64,000 nucleotides of DNA from Alopecurus myosuroides (taxonomy: Eukaryota > Streptophyta > Magnoliopsida > Poales > Poaceae), in the NCBI GenBank assembly GCA_028641055.1, contig CM054059.1, positions 48,307,682-48,371,681 of the forward strand, given 5' to 3'. The notes under the pieces were generated by a model. The model searched no databases and was not told where the DNA came from. It worked only from the letters and a program-made list of their open reading frames with translations. Below are positions 47,375-58,633 of the stretch, in pieces (position 1 is the stretch's first letter; each line of letters opens with the position of its first letter). A program made the position numbers and the translations under genes.

Positions 47375-48249
47375 TGTCGTGGTGGTGTCACGGCAGATGC
47401 CATGGGATGGCTAAAGATGTGGGGACGAAGGACGCTGGAGGTGCTCGGGGAGGGATCACGCGACGAGTAGCCGCGTGAGGTACGAAGTAAACACTGCAAA
47501 CAACACGATCTACCCAGGTTCAGGGCCCTCGTGAGGAGGTAAAACCCCTACTCCTGCCTTTCTCTATGTATTCTGGTGTCTCACCGAGTAGCCACAGTAC
47601 AATGTTCTTGCTACCGAGTAGCCACTCCTCTCTCTACGTGATGAACTAGGTCAAGAATTAGGTCACGATGTGTTCCAGCATGCGATGCCTCACGCAGGAG
47701 GCGGCGGGGCACCTTATATACATGGTGCCCAGCCGGATACGTCCAAACATGGACAAGTGTCGACATAGTGTGCACATCGTCCTTCTTCCGGGTTCCCGCT
47801 GACAGCTTTGGTTCCTAACCTTGGCTGCATCCGGAAAGTCGTTGGGCAAAACCAAGGAGACAGACTGGTATCACTGTGCCAAACACAGACTGGGCCCCCC
47901 TTATCCTGCGACCGCCTGCTTCCCTACTGTCACTGTCAGGCAGGCCGGTCCCAGGTGAACAGTAGTTCGAATAGTGCCAAGTACGGACCCGGGATACGCG
48001 GGATCCTGTGTCAGAACGGCTCCTTTGACTTTCTGGCCCGAGTAGGTTCCCGCCAGTTTTACTTGGGCCAACTCTTCTACTCGAATGGACAGAACTTGAT
48101 TGATTCTTTCTTCTGGTCATCTTGAGGTGAGACCGAGTAGCAGTCGACCGGGTAGCGAGTACCGGGTAGGCGGCTACTCGACCAAACCTCTCTTCTGATA
48201 GTTGCTTCTACCACTTGTCTTTACCCTACTCGGGGGTAACCACCCGACA
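47375..48249 (-). repeat. 5' LTR of element E (875 bp)
   Basis: Same length and nearly the same sequence as 33130-34004. On the minus strand it is followed after position 47375 by GTTCGCGCCCACCGTGGGGC, which takes the place of the PBS. I could not match this to a tRNA with certainty. Confidence 0.92.
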
Positions 48250-48459
48250 CTTATCCCCATCTTTAGCACCCCTCGGAATTTCGTATGGAGGGGATGAAGT
48301 GGAAGTCTCCGGTTCCTTGGCTTTAATGAGTTGCAACAAGAGGGTTCAAAAATCGTCAATTTTGCCATCCATGGATGAGGTCAAGGAATTTTGCAACTCC
48401 TTGAGATCATCCATAGTGACATGTGTCGCGGACTCGGTAACTACCATATCATCGGCCAT
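48250..48459 (-). pseudogene. gag: gag N-terminus of element D
   Basis: ATG at 48459 opens MADDMVVTESATHVTMDDLK, with a TGA after about 37 codons, then continues as KAKEPETSTSSPPYEIP to the E insertion. It joins in frame with 33129 once E and one target copy are skipped. Confidence 0.7.
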
Positions 48460-48500
48460 ACTAAAACTCTTAGGCGGTTAAGCCCAAAATAAGAGCCAAG

Positions 48501-48512
48501 GCTCTCATACCA
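48501..48512 (-). other. Primer binding site of element D (initiator tRNA-Met type)
   Basis: Minus strand TGGTATGAGAGC differs by one base from TGGTATCAGAGC, the copia initiator-tRNA-Met site. About 20 bp of D 5' LTR (48515-48534) remain before element F. Confidence 0.7.
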
Positions 48513-48534
48513 ATTGAACAACAACTATGGGCAC

Positions 48535-49585
48535 TGATACGTCTCCGACGTATCTTTAATTTCTGATGTTCCATGTTGTTATTATGCCAATTGCTACATG
48601 TTTTCTATACACTTCATATCATTTTTATGCATTTCTTGGGACTAACCTATTGATAAGATGCCACAGCGCCAATTCCTGTTTCTGCTATTTTTTGTTTCAG
48701 AAAAGTTGTTCTATAAATATTCTCGGAATTGGAGGAAAGAAAACCCAGGGTCCTATTTTTCTGTCACGTACCCGGAGTTCGGAGGGGGGCTCCGAGGCGG
48801 CCGCACCATAGGGTGGCGCGCCCCTGGTCGCGCGACCAGGTGGTGTGGGCCCCTCGGGCACCCACCGACATTGCCCTTTCGCCTATATATTGGTATCCTC
48901 GAGAAAACTCTAAACACCCGAGCCTCCATCCACGAAAAGTTCTATAGCCGACGTCGTCGTCAACCCTAGTTTGGGAGGCTTCTAAAGCTCTCCCCAGCAC
49001 CCTGCCGGGAGGGGAAGTCATCACCGGACATGCTCTTCATCACCATGCCTGCCTCCGGAGTGATGCGTGAGTAGTTCATCCTTGGACTAAGGTTCCATAG
49101 GAGTAGCTAGATGGTTGTATTCTCCTTTTGTGCCATCAAGTTTATATCTTGTGAGCTGCCTAACATGATCAAGATCATCTTATTGTAATGCTACATGTTG
49201 TGTTTGCTAGGATCAAATGAATATTGACTGCTACGTCAAGTTGATTATATATCTATCTTGTTTATGTTATTTGTGATCTTGCATACTCTCCGTTACTCGT
49301 AGATGCTCTGGCCAAGTTGATGCTTGTAACTCCAATATGGTGTATTTATGCTCGATAGTGGGTTCATGCCTCCAGTAATCTGGGAGAGTGACAGTAACTT
49401 CTAAGATTGTGGATGTGCTGTTGCCACTAGGGATAAAACAATAATGCTTTGTCTAAGGATAATTATATTGTTTACATTATGCACTTTACTTAATTCAATA
49501 ATCCGTTACTTGCAACTTAATACCCAAAGTTTTCTTGGATGACATCCTGAGGGTGGATTATTAGTCATAGATGTTGTTGGATTAC
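48535..49585 (+). repeat. Element F: LTR fragment, related to the B/C family, cut by element G
   Basis: It begins TGATACGTCTCCGACGTATC and follows the C LTR, with strong divergence, through GTAGCTAGATGGTTGT and the AATACCCAA region, until G enters at 49586. A TATA box CCTATATATTGG lies near 48882-48893. A perfect 18-bp palindrome (48823-48840) precedes it. Whether F is a solo LTR or a full element cannot be seen. Confidence 0.75.
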
Positions 49586-52500
49586 TGTCGCACCCGGACT
49601 TCTAAAGGATACTCGCCGTTCCGTTGAACAATAGTAGATTGGATTATGGGGCTTACCGGCACCCACGTCCTCTTACGAGTAGGCCAACACACGTATGTGT
49701 GACAACCAACCCCTATTTGTTCAGCGTCGACGTAAACTATTCCATAGAAATCAGGATACTACCATTGACGTACTTCATACCATACACACATGGTACGTCA
49801 ACGGTTTGTAACAGAATGATAGCACAACATATCTCTAAGACACAAAAGATTGAAATAAGTTTACAAATGGCTCTCACTAGAGCAGAGATAGCAAATACAA
49901 TCATCCAGAGGACACATGTCCCAACATAACATCATTACATCTCAGCGGAAGCATTCAAAGGGTCTGAGTACAGACAAATCCAAATAGGCTTAAGAAGCCG
50001 GGAACTGAAAGAAAGACGGAGCCCATCCACGTAGTCTCGGATCCTGCCCGGGTCCGCTACCTACTCGTCAGCAGCCTCGTCAAACTCCACGTAGTAGCCG
50101 TCACTGGGATCCTCGTAAGCGTAGTCTGCGGAAACCACAGCCCCAAAGGGGTCAGTACATAAACGTACTGGCAAGCAAGACTCACAGTTCACCAAAGTGT
50201 AGCCCGTCAACACCAAGCACAGATGCCTTGGGTCCAACGGAAGAAAAGGGATATAAAAGATGCTGCAACTGGCTGCGCTAACCAACTACAGAGATTCTAC
50301 CACTTCCGGCTAACAGAAAGAAGATAAGATATCGTATCGTAACCAACTACAAATAACCACCAAACAAACCCATCCTGGATCTCGCCCCTTATCCAAAGAA
50401 GCAATCCGAGGATAACTCACACAGTTGGATTAATGAATAATGGATCAAGTTGTTGTGTCAATAGGTCTATTACTAGTCAAGTAGCATCAGTTAGATGTAA
50501 GTTGTTCTGAGTACTTGTTAGCCAGTACTTTCACCAAGTCAACCATAACGCGGAAAACACGGCTTCTCGAGAAGATTTATCCCTGCAGGGGTGCACCAAT
50601 TTGGCCGTACACGTAAGAATAACCCGCCAGATGGGATGCCTCCCACCAAGCGGGGTACTCAACACAACCCAACTCTTCTTCGCATCAAGCCCAAAGCACC
50701 TTGGGCGCACGGCTAATCAAGCCCCGAAGAAAAGGGACCCTCATAGCCCTCTAAGACCGTGTCCCCCTATATGCCGACTACAAAAGTTCCACCCTGCGCT
50801 GGGCTCGCAAAAACATGCATGCGGCAAATGGAAAACACGAACTAAATGAGGCGATTTGGACGAGATGCGAATCGAATCAAATTGAGGGGGCGCCCATACT
50901 CGCTTCCCACATGCGGTTAGTGCGCTCATCATGGATCAGTAGACAAGACCCTTTTCCTATTAGGGTCGACACTAGCCGGCTTCAAAACCACACAGGGCCT
51001 CCTGCCGGTGCCTTATCAGCATATTATTAATAACAGGTTGATTGATTAACATCGAGCCCCCAGAACATAATAGACTATAGTAACAGAAGGTAACGGGTAA
51101 CAGACTCGAGCAAAACAACCTAAGCATGCTAGTAAGACACTGGCTCAAACAATGGGGTTGTAGGAGTGGGGGTGAGGCAATATCAGGGTTAAGGGATTCA
51201 TGTGATAGGTTCGTAACAGAAACAACTACTACCAAGGCTAGCAGAATAGACAATGGAGAGTATCGGTAATCAATGTTGAAAGGAACACAGTGGTTCATGT
51301 GAGTGATAACTTGCCTGCAAATTCAGCAGCCTGGTACTGAGCTAGATCCTCAGAAGGGGTGCTGTAAAGATCGTCTGTCTCAACGTCGTCGTCTATCCGA
51401 GAAGAAGCAAGCAAACAATGCAGAAAGATAAACAATCAATATCATGGCATAGTGCACAATCATGGGGTGATGCATGTCAATTTAACTGATGCATCAAAAT
51501 AAAATAGTTGACAATGGGAAACAATTTAAATGGACACATATGCAATTTTGAGTTGCATATGAAAAGCCCATGAATTTTGGTTGAAACAATTGTTTTCCAA
51601 TTAACCAACAGGTGAAAGTGGATTAGTATGATGCATGGATGAGGAAAACAACAAAATAACAACAATAGAACCAATTGGAAATAAGGTTTACCAATTTATA
51701 AATTTATTTATTAATTTAGGGAATTTTCGGTTCCTTAAAGGGATTACACATATAGTTGTTGTTTTCACCAATTTAAATTGTGCAAAATAATTAAAAAAAT
51801 TCATATTTGAAAAGAATACAAAATTTTAGTTGGATTACATGTTTCAAATATTGAAAAAGGAGTTAGGATGAATTTATTATGACTTTAACAAGATTAAGAA
51901 AGTTTTAAATGAATTTAAAACAAGTTTGAATATTATTTGAATTTTATTTGTTCAAAACATAAATTCAAATTCACATTTGAAAATTTTATACTTTTCTAGT
52001 TTGAAAACATATTTTGCATGTTCAAAAATAATTTAATTTGAGCAAGTTATGATTTTATCAAATTTAAATGATTTAAACAAGGTTTAAATTATTTAAGCAA
52101 TTTAAATTATTCAAAACATGAAACAAAATTTATATTTGAAAAGGTTATTTGAAATAGCATGGAAAACATATTTTATTTGCATTAATTGGATTAAGTATGA
52201 ATTAGTTATGTATTTTAGCAAATTGCAATTGAATTATTTGAATTCAAATTTGAAATGCATTTGGAAAATTCAAATCAGAAAACAAATGCTATAGATAGAT
52301 CGACAATTGAATTTAGAGCAGTTCACATATTTTATTTTTATTATTTGAGTTTATAAAACAAAAGTTATTATCAAATTAGTTTCAGGGACCAATCTGTAAT
52401 TTGGAGGGACTTGGATTTAAAATAGAAAAAGATTGGAAACATTTTGTACCGCACAGGGATCTACCCTAGACCCTGACAGTGGGCCTAGGGCCACTGGGTG

Positions 52501-52586
52501 ATTGCGTGGCATCACGGGTGGCTGACAGGGGGGCCACCCTGTCAGCGCTGCGCGTAAAAAGGTTGGGAATTTCTCCCGGGGGAGAG

Positions 52587-52644
52587 CCAGGGATCGAACC
52601 TGGGACCTGCCCGCGCGCGCACACTTGCTGTAACCAGTGCGCTG
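52587..52644 (-). promoter_or_regulatory. tRNA-like module (T-arm/B box and A-box-like word) in the G LTR
   Basis: Minus strand CCAGG-TTCGATC-CCTGG (52603-52587) is a perfect 5-bp T-stem with the 7-nt TTCRANC loop and contains the pol III B-box GGTTCGATCCC. About 30 bp upstream is CAGCGCACTGGTTA (52644-52631), an A-box-like word. No full tRNA cloverleaf can be drawn, so this is a tRNA- or SINE-derived piece, not a tRNA gene. Confidence 0.55.
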
Positions 52645-52645
52645 T

Positions 52646-52672
52646 GTTGCGTTTGTTGTCAGTAAACGCAAC
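52646..52672. other. 9-bp inverted repeat next to the tRNA-like module
   Basis: GTTGCGTTT (52646-52654) and AAACGCAAC (52664-52672) flank a 9-nt loop. It is kept in the other LTR near 62889-62915. Confidence 0.6.
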
Positions 52673-53197
52673 GTGACCAAGGTAAGCTGTCGTTCGCGTC
52701 TCTGAACTTTTAACTGACAGCGAACGCTTATGCAACCTGACGGAGAACAACGACGGCGGCCGGCGACGAGCTACGCGCGTGGATGGATGCGGTGCGTGCA
52801 CGGATGGGTTGCGCGTGATCACGATGCAGAGGGTACAGAGGGGAGGGAGTGCACGGTGAGCTCACCGGCGCTGTAGGCGTTGCAGAGGCGCGGGGCAGAC
52901 GAGCTCGACGGCGACAGCGGCGTGGTCGTGGACGGCGGCGACGGCGTGGACTCCCTCCGCGGCTACGGTGGTGTCCAAACGGTAGAGGGCGATGCGGCGG
53001 TGCGGTTCCAGAAGCTAGGAGGGTAGGTGGCGCGTTGAGGTGGCGGCGGCGTCCATGGTTTCAGAAGCGGGCTCGGTGGTGGTCTCCGGTGAGAGGCAGA
53101 GAGAGAGGAATCGCGGCGAGGGAGAGGGAAACGGCGGCGCGAGCTCGAGGGAAGAGGGAGGTAGGTTTAGGGCAGGCTAGGGAGGGCCCTAGGGGGT

Positions 53198-53203
53198 CTT
53201 ATA
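53198..53203 (-). promoter_or_regulatory. TATA box of the G LTR promoter
   Basis: Minus strand CCCTATAAGACC, followed by a leader rich in CCCTCCC and CTCTCTCTC. The same site is at 63440-63445 in the other LTR. Confidence 0.5.
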
Positions 53204-54035
53204 GGGGGCAGGGGCAGCTGCTGGCCGTCGTTCTGCTCCTGTGCCGCCGTGGCATCGCTGGATGCACGGCCGTACAGGTCCGAAGCGGTACGGGCCGCGC
53301 GGAGGGTAAGTGGGCTGGGCCTGCGCTAGTTAGCTGCCGCGCGCGCGCGTTTCCTTTTTAAAATTTTTATTTCTTCTGTTTTTTTTTCTTTTGCAGCAAA
53401 AAGAAATGGAAGAGAAAGATAGGTTTGGAGTTAGCAAAAATTTTGTAAAAATTTGGTTGTGCTCTTTAGGTCAAATACAACCAAATGCCAAGTTTGGTTT
53501 TTCAAAAATTCAACTTTTAATTACTGTTTTGTAATTTAAATCAATATTTGAAAGAATTGATTATTAATGGATTTTTATTAAAAGCAACATGTTTATTAGG
53601 GTGAACCCCATTGGTTAAATAGAACAAATGGTTTGGGTTATATTGCTGATTTTTTATAAGTTGAAATTGGGTACTGTTGGGATGTTTTTGATTTGAATTT
53701 GAATTACCATTTGCAATTAATGTGTTGATTAAAATCCCTCATTTTTAATAGTTGAACATTATGGAATAATTGGAAACAAAATGAGACTTTGGATTGAACT
53801 TTTGATTTGAAAATGTTGTAACATGACAAGTATGAAACACAACATTTGAAATTGTTTGAAATTCAATTATGAAAACAAGGAAGAACATATGCAAAACAAA
53901 TGCAAACAAGGAAATAAATATGATGACATGATGCAATACTTTAATTAAACAAGAAATCAAACATTCTAGGGGGTATTTTCATACTTGGGATGTTACAAAA
54001 CGCCCCCCTTTGAAGGAATCGCGCCCCGAGATTCC

Positions 54036-56996
54036 TTACTGAGAAGCGAAAAGGTCCGGATACTTCTTGCGTAGATCCTCTTCGGTCTCCCACGTTGCCT
54101 CTTTATCGGAATGATGCGACCACTGCACTTTCAAGAACTTGGTGCTCTTGTTGCGAGTCTTACGCTCGGTCTCATCGAGAATTCGAATAGGGTGCTCCTC
54201 ATAAGATAGATCATCTTGCAGTTCAATGGAATCATGATCAACTGCACGATCTGGATCTTTGAAACACCTCTTGAGCCGTGACACATGGAACACATCGTGC
54301 ACCTTGGATAGTTTTTCTGGAAGTTCAAGACGATAGGCATTTTCCGCACGCCTTGAGAGGATGTTGAAAGGACCAATGTATCTTGGTGCAAGCTTTCCTT
54401 TCACACCAAAACGATGAGTGCCTCTGAGGGGTGTTACACGGAGATATGCCTTGTCACCAGGTGCATAGATCATATCCCTGTGCTTGCTGTCATAGTAGCT
54501 CTTCTGACGAGACTGAGCAATCTTGAGATTGTCACGAATGATACGAACTTTCTCCTCGGCTTCCTTAACAATGTCAGGGCCTAAGAGTGAACGTTCACCA
54601 GCTCCAGACCAATTGATTGGACTCCTGCATCTGCGTCCATAGAGTGCTTCAAACGGTGCCATGCCTAGGCTTGCCTGGAAACTGTTGTTGTAGGAGAATT
54701 CAGCATATGGAAGGCAATCCTCCCATTTCATGCCAAAGGAGAGACCACATGCACTGAGCATATCCTCGAGAATCTGATTGACTCTTTCGACTTGCCCTTG
54801 AGACTGAGGGTGATAAGGTGTGCTGAACAGAAGTTTGGTGCCCAAAGCATCTTGGAAACTCTTCCAGAAATGAGAAGTGAATATGCTTCCATGGTCTGAG
54901 CTTATTTCCAATGGAACACCATGAAGAGGAACAATCTTTGCTGTGTATAGCTCTGCTAACTGGCTAGCTGAGATTGTTTCTTTGACAGCAAATAAGTGAG
55001 CTACTTTAGTGAGACGATCAATAACAACAAAGATTGCATCGTTGCCCTTCTTGGACTTTGGAAAACCAGTGACGAAGTCCATTTCAATCATGTCCCACTT
55101 CCACTCAGGAATTTTCAGAGGTTGGAGTAGACCGGCTGTTTTCTGATGGACTGCCTTAATACGTTGACAAACGTCGCATTCAGAAACGTATTGAGCAATT
55201 TCACGTTTCATGCCAGGCCACCAATACAGAGTCTTGAGATCCTGGTACATCTTTGTACTTCCAGGGTGGATGGAGAGAGGAGTTTCATGAGCCTCCTTGA
55301 GAATGATATCTTTGAGACTTTGAATCTGAGGAACTGCAATGCGTCCTTCGAAGAACACAGTTCCCTTGTCATCAATTGAGAAGGACTTGAATTTATCATT
55401 GCCTTCTTTGATGTGCTCTACAATCTTCTTGATTTCAGCATCACGAAGTTGTTCAGAACGAATCTTGTCCTCGAGAGTTGGACTAGCTGTCAAGCTTGCA
55501 AGATATCCTTGAGGAACAAGACCAAGGTTCAGCTTCTGGAATTCTTCATGAAGTGGAGGTTGGCTTTCCATGATCATGAGATTATTGCAATAGGACTTGC
55601 GACTGAGAGCATCGGCCATAACATTAGCCTTGCCTGGAATGTAAGAAATGGTGAGATCAAAGTCTTTAATCTTTTCAATCCATCTCCTTTGCCTGAGGTT
55701 TAGATCTGGTTGAGTGAAGATGTATTTCAGACTCTTATGATCGGAAAAGATTTCAGTGCGGTTACCCAACAAGTATTGTCTCCATTTCTTGAGGGCAAAC
55801 ACAACTGCTGCAAGTTCAAGATCATGAGTGGGATAGTTTTGCTCATGTGGGTTCAACTGACGTGAAGCATAAGCCACAACTTGCCATTCTTGCATAAGAA
55901 CTGCACCTAGACCTTGGAGAGATGCATCGCAGTATATCTGGAAAGGTTTGGTAGTATCTGGACCAACCAGAACTGGTGTAGAAGTGAGTTTAGTCTTGAG
56001 GAGATTGAAACTTTCATCACACTGTGGAGACCAAACGAACTTCTTGTCCTTCTTTGTCAGACCAGTGAGAGGTTTGGCAATCTTGGAAAAGTTTTGGACG
56101 AAACGACGGCAATAGCTAGCCAAGCCAAGAAAGCTTCTTACTTGCTTTACCGTCTTAGGAGGTTTCCAATCAACAATTGCCTTAACCTTTTCTGGATCAA
56201 TGGCTATGCCTTTGGCGGAGATGATATGACCAAGGTAAGCAAGTTCTGGAATCCAGAACTCACATTTGGAGAATTTGGCATATAGACGATGTTCGCGAAG
56301 TTTCATGAGAGTGAGCCGAAGATGTTCTCCATGCTCTTCCTCGGATTTTGAGTAGACCAGAATGTCATCGAGATATACCACAACGAACTTGTCAAGGTAT
56401 TCATGGAAGACAGAATTCATCAGTCTAGAGAATGTCGCCGGTGCATTGGTGAGACCAAAGGACATGGCGGTGTATTCATATAGACCGTACCGAGTGGTGA
56501 AAGCTGTTTTTGGAATATCTTCCTTTCTGATCTTTATTTGATGGTAACCCATCCTCAAGTCCAACTTTGAGAATATTGAGGCTCCAGCAAGTTGATCAAA
56601 AAGATCATCGATACGAGGAATTGGATACTTGTTTTTGATGGTTTTCTCGTTGAGAGGACGATAGTCAACCACGAGTCTCTTTGTTTGACCCTTCTTGGCT
56701 ACGAACAGAGTTGGGCAACCCCAAGCGGAGGAACTAGGTTGAATGTAACCTTTCTCCATGTACATATCGATTTGCTCCTTTAACAATTTCAGTTCAGGAG
56801 GAGCTATCTTGTATGGATGCTTAGAGATTGGAGCAGTACCTGGTTCAAGCTCGATCACGAACTCAACTGCTCTGTCCGGAGGCATCCTGGCAACTCTTCT
56901 GGAAGACGTCAGGGAATTCACAAACCACCGGAACATTTTCGAGTAGAGGTAGAGGTTTTGCATCGAGTGTGCATAGCTGAATAGACCTTGATCCAT
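54036..56996 (-). pseudogene. pol: pol of element G: RT, RNase H, integrase, chromodomain
   Basis: The true pol frame starts near 56885 ([20 protein letters not shown]); the ~37 codons before it are protease read in the wrong frame. [37 protein letters not shown] and the catalytic [10 protein letters not shown]. RNase [46 protein letters not shown]. Integrase: [33 protein letters not shown] (His where Arg or Asn is common), [12 protein letters not shown], then GPY-type [14 protein letters not shown]. The C-terminus is a chromodomain ([20 protein letters not shown]). The frame itself is open to TGA at 54036. It is separated from gag-protease by a one-base shift near 56890-56910. Confidence 0.92.
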
Positions 56997-58422
56997 AAGG
57001 AGAATAGACTATCTGGCCAGAAGGGTGAGAGAGAGTTATTGACTTTTGAGCACAGTCAATTTTAGCTTCGTTGGTCTTCAACCAATCCATGCCCCGAATG
57101 ACATCAATGTCAGAATTTCCCAGCAACATGAGTGAAGCAAGGAATATGCGACCTCCAATTAGGATTTGATTGTCCATGCTTATCTTGGAAGTCAACATTT
57201 TAGATCCCGGAGAGTGAACAGAGACTTGATTGCTTAGTGGAACCAGAACTAGGTTGTCTGCTGTTGCAAAGATCTTTGACACAAAAGAATGCGATGCTCC
57301 GGTATCAAACAACACTTTAGCTGGAAAAGAGTTTACGGGTAATATACCGAGAACGACGTCAGCAGCTTCCTCAGCTTTGTCGGCCTTGATATGATTCACC
57401 CTCGCGGTCCTCCCGACAGGCCTGTTGTTGGAGTTGAAGGCTTTAGCCGGGGGAGCACGCACCATTGCCTGGTTGGTGTTGGGGCGAGGAGGTGGAGGTA
57501 GCTGCCTCTGAGTGCACTTATCAGCGTAGTGTCCAGTCTCCTTGCACTTGAAGCAAGTGACGACACGAGGAGGACCTGGCCTTGGCTGCCCCATTGGAAC
57601 CCTCTGACCATGCATCTGAGATGGGTTGGGTGGGCGGGGAGCAAGGCCTGGAGAAGCTTGGGCATATGGAGCCCGAGTGACAGCACCATTTGGCACCCAG
57701 ATGCGGCGCTTCTGCGGAGGGGTGGTCATGTTGGAGGAGGAACCACCCTCACGCGAGTGCTTGCGAGAATCCTCGAATGCCTTGCGCCCATTTTCTTCAT
57801 TGAGCGCGGTGTTCACGAGCTCCTCGAAGTCTTTGCACTTGATGTTGGTGAGTGCGTACTTGAGTTCCGGATTAAAACCTCGGCGGAACCTTGCCATCTT
57901 CTTAGCCTCAGTGGACACCTCATCACCAGCGTAATGAGCGAGGCGATTGAACTCATTCTGATAGCCGATGACGTCCAGCTTGCCTTGCTTAAGAGAGCAA
58001 AACTCTTCACGCATTCTTTCCATGAGACCATCTGGGATGTGGTGCTTCAGGAAGGCATCCTTGAAACAGCCCCAGGTGATTGGGTATCCAGCTCTCATGG
58101 TCTGGTAGTTCTCCCACCAAGTAGCTGCCTGACCCTTCAGTAGGTAGGTGGCATACTTGACCTTGTCTTCCTCGGCAACGTGAGCAATGTCCAGAGCCCT
58201 GGCCATCTCCCGGATCCAGTCATCAGCATCCAGAGGCTCGCGTGTTGCCACGAAAGCTCTCGGACCCAGACTGAGGAACTCCTTGATGCTGACCCGTGGA
58301 GCATTCTAGTTGTTGTGCTGGTTAGTCTGGAACTGGGCCATCTGTGCCACGACCTGAGTCATCTAAGTCAACAGCTCCGTGATTGGCGGTGGCTCAGGCG
58401 GGTTGTTCCTTGTTGGCGGCAT
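56863..58422 (-). pseudogene. gag: gag and protease of element G, two nonsense codons
   Basis: ATG at 58422 (MPPTRNNPPEPPPI) is in frame with the main body; TAG codons at 58365-58363 and 58308-58306 interrupt it. From 58251 the frame is open: capsid core ATYLLKGQAATWWENYQTMR and YQNEFNRLAHYAGDEVSTEA, CCHC knuckle CFKCKETGHYADKC, then protease VLFDTGASHSFVSKIF and DVIRGMDWL. It ends at 56863 after the frame has slipped out of the protease-RT linker. Both TAGs fit C-to-T changes of CAG. Confidence 0.9.
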
Positions 58423-58633
58423 CCTGAATAGACATGCATTTTAGCACAACAACAGAAAAGGATAGACTTGGTAACCGAAAAGAGAGATTATTCCGACGCA
58501 TGAATAGATAACCAACAGGTACATCATCACATGTTCAATTACATCAGAATATCCGACACACCAATACATGGTTCGAAAGCCAAAGGATAACTAAACATAG
58601 CTAGGAATGGATACATCGGTACTCCCATGCTCA

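Larger units (their letters stand above)
33130..48249 (-). mobile_element. Element E: Tat-lineage Ty3/gypsy retrotransposon with antisense gene, 15120 bp
   Basis: Two 875-bp LTRs (TGTCGTGG..CCGACA) are flanked by the duplication CTTAT (33125-33129, 48250-48254). Minus strand: gag-protease-RT-RNase H-integrase. Plus strand: an eight-exon gene between the 3' LTR and the end of pol. By eye the LTRs differ at about five sites (near 33616, 33679, 33816, 33911 and 33996), or 0.6%. At 1.3e-8 substitutions per site per year that is about 0.2 million years. The integrase lacks a chromodomain, and the extra antisense gene fits the Tat lineage. Confidence 0.92.
18694..48534 (-). mobile_element. Element D: SIRE-like Ty1/copia retrotransposon, split by elements C and E
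   Basis: Minus-strand element in three pieces: 48534-48250 (LTR end, PBS, gag start), 33129-27664 (gag, protease, integrase, RT, RNase H) and 20289-18694 (RNase H end, PPT, 3' LTR). Skipping C and one CACTC copy, and skipping E and one CTTAT copy, makes the reading frame continuous at both sites. This proves that D is older than both. The domain order gag-PR-IN-RT-RH is that of Ty1/copia. The coding region has many stops and shifts, so D is dead. Confidence 0.85.
49586..53997 (-). repeat. 3' LTR of element G (4412 bp)
   Basis: On the minus strand it runs TGTAACATCCCAAGTATG..CCGGGTGCGACA, directly after a PPT (CAAAGGGGGGCGTTT, 53998-54014). It has a GC-rich promoter part (52700-53340) between AT-rich stretches. 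ORFs inside it (for example 49624-49929 and 52849-53361) have no motif and sit in LTR sequence, so they are not called. Confidence 0.88.

Noticed and set aside
52587..52644. A functional tRNA gene in the G LTR
   Set aside because: The T-arm is perfect, but no acceptor stem or anticodon arm pairs.
49624..53361. ORFs in the G LTR (49624-49929, 50061-50285, 52849-53361 and their copies near 60-63 kb)
   Set aside because: They are present in both LTRs only because the LTR is duplicated; composition is Arg/Ala-rich or without motif, and they lack a protein signature.
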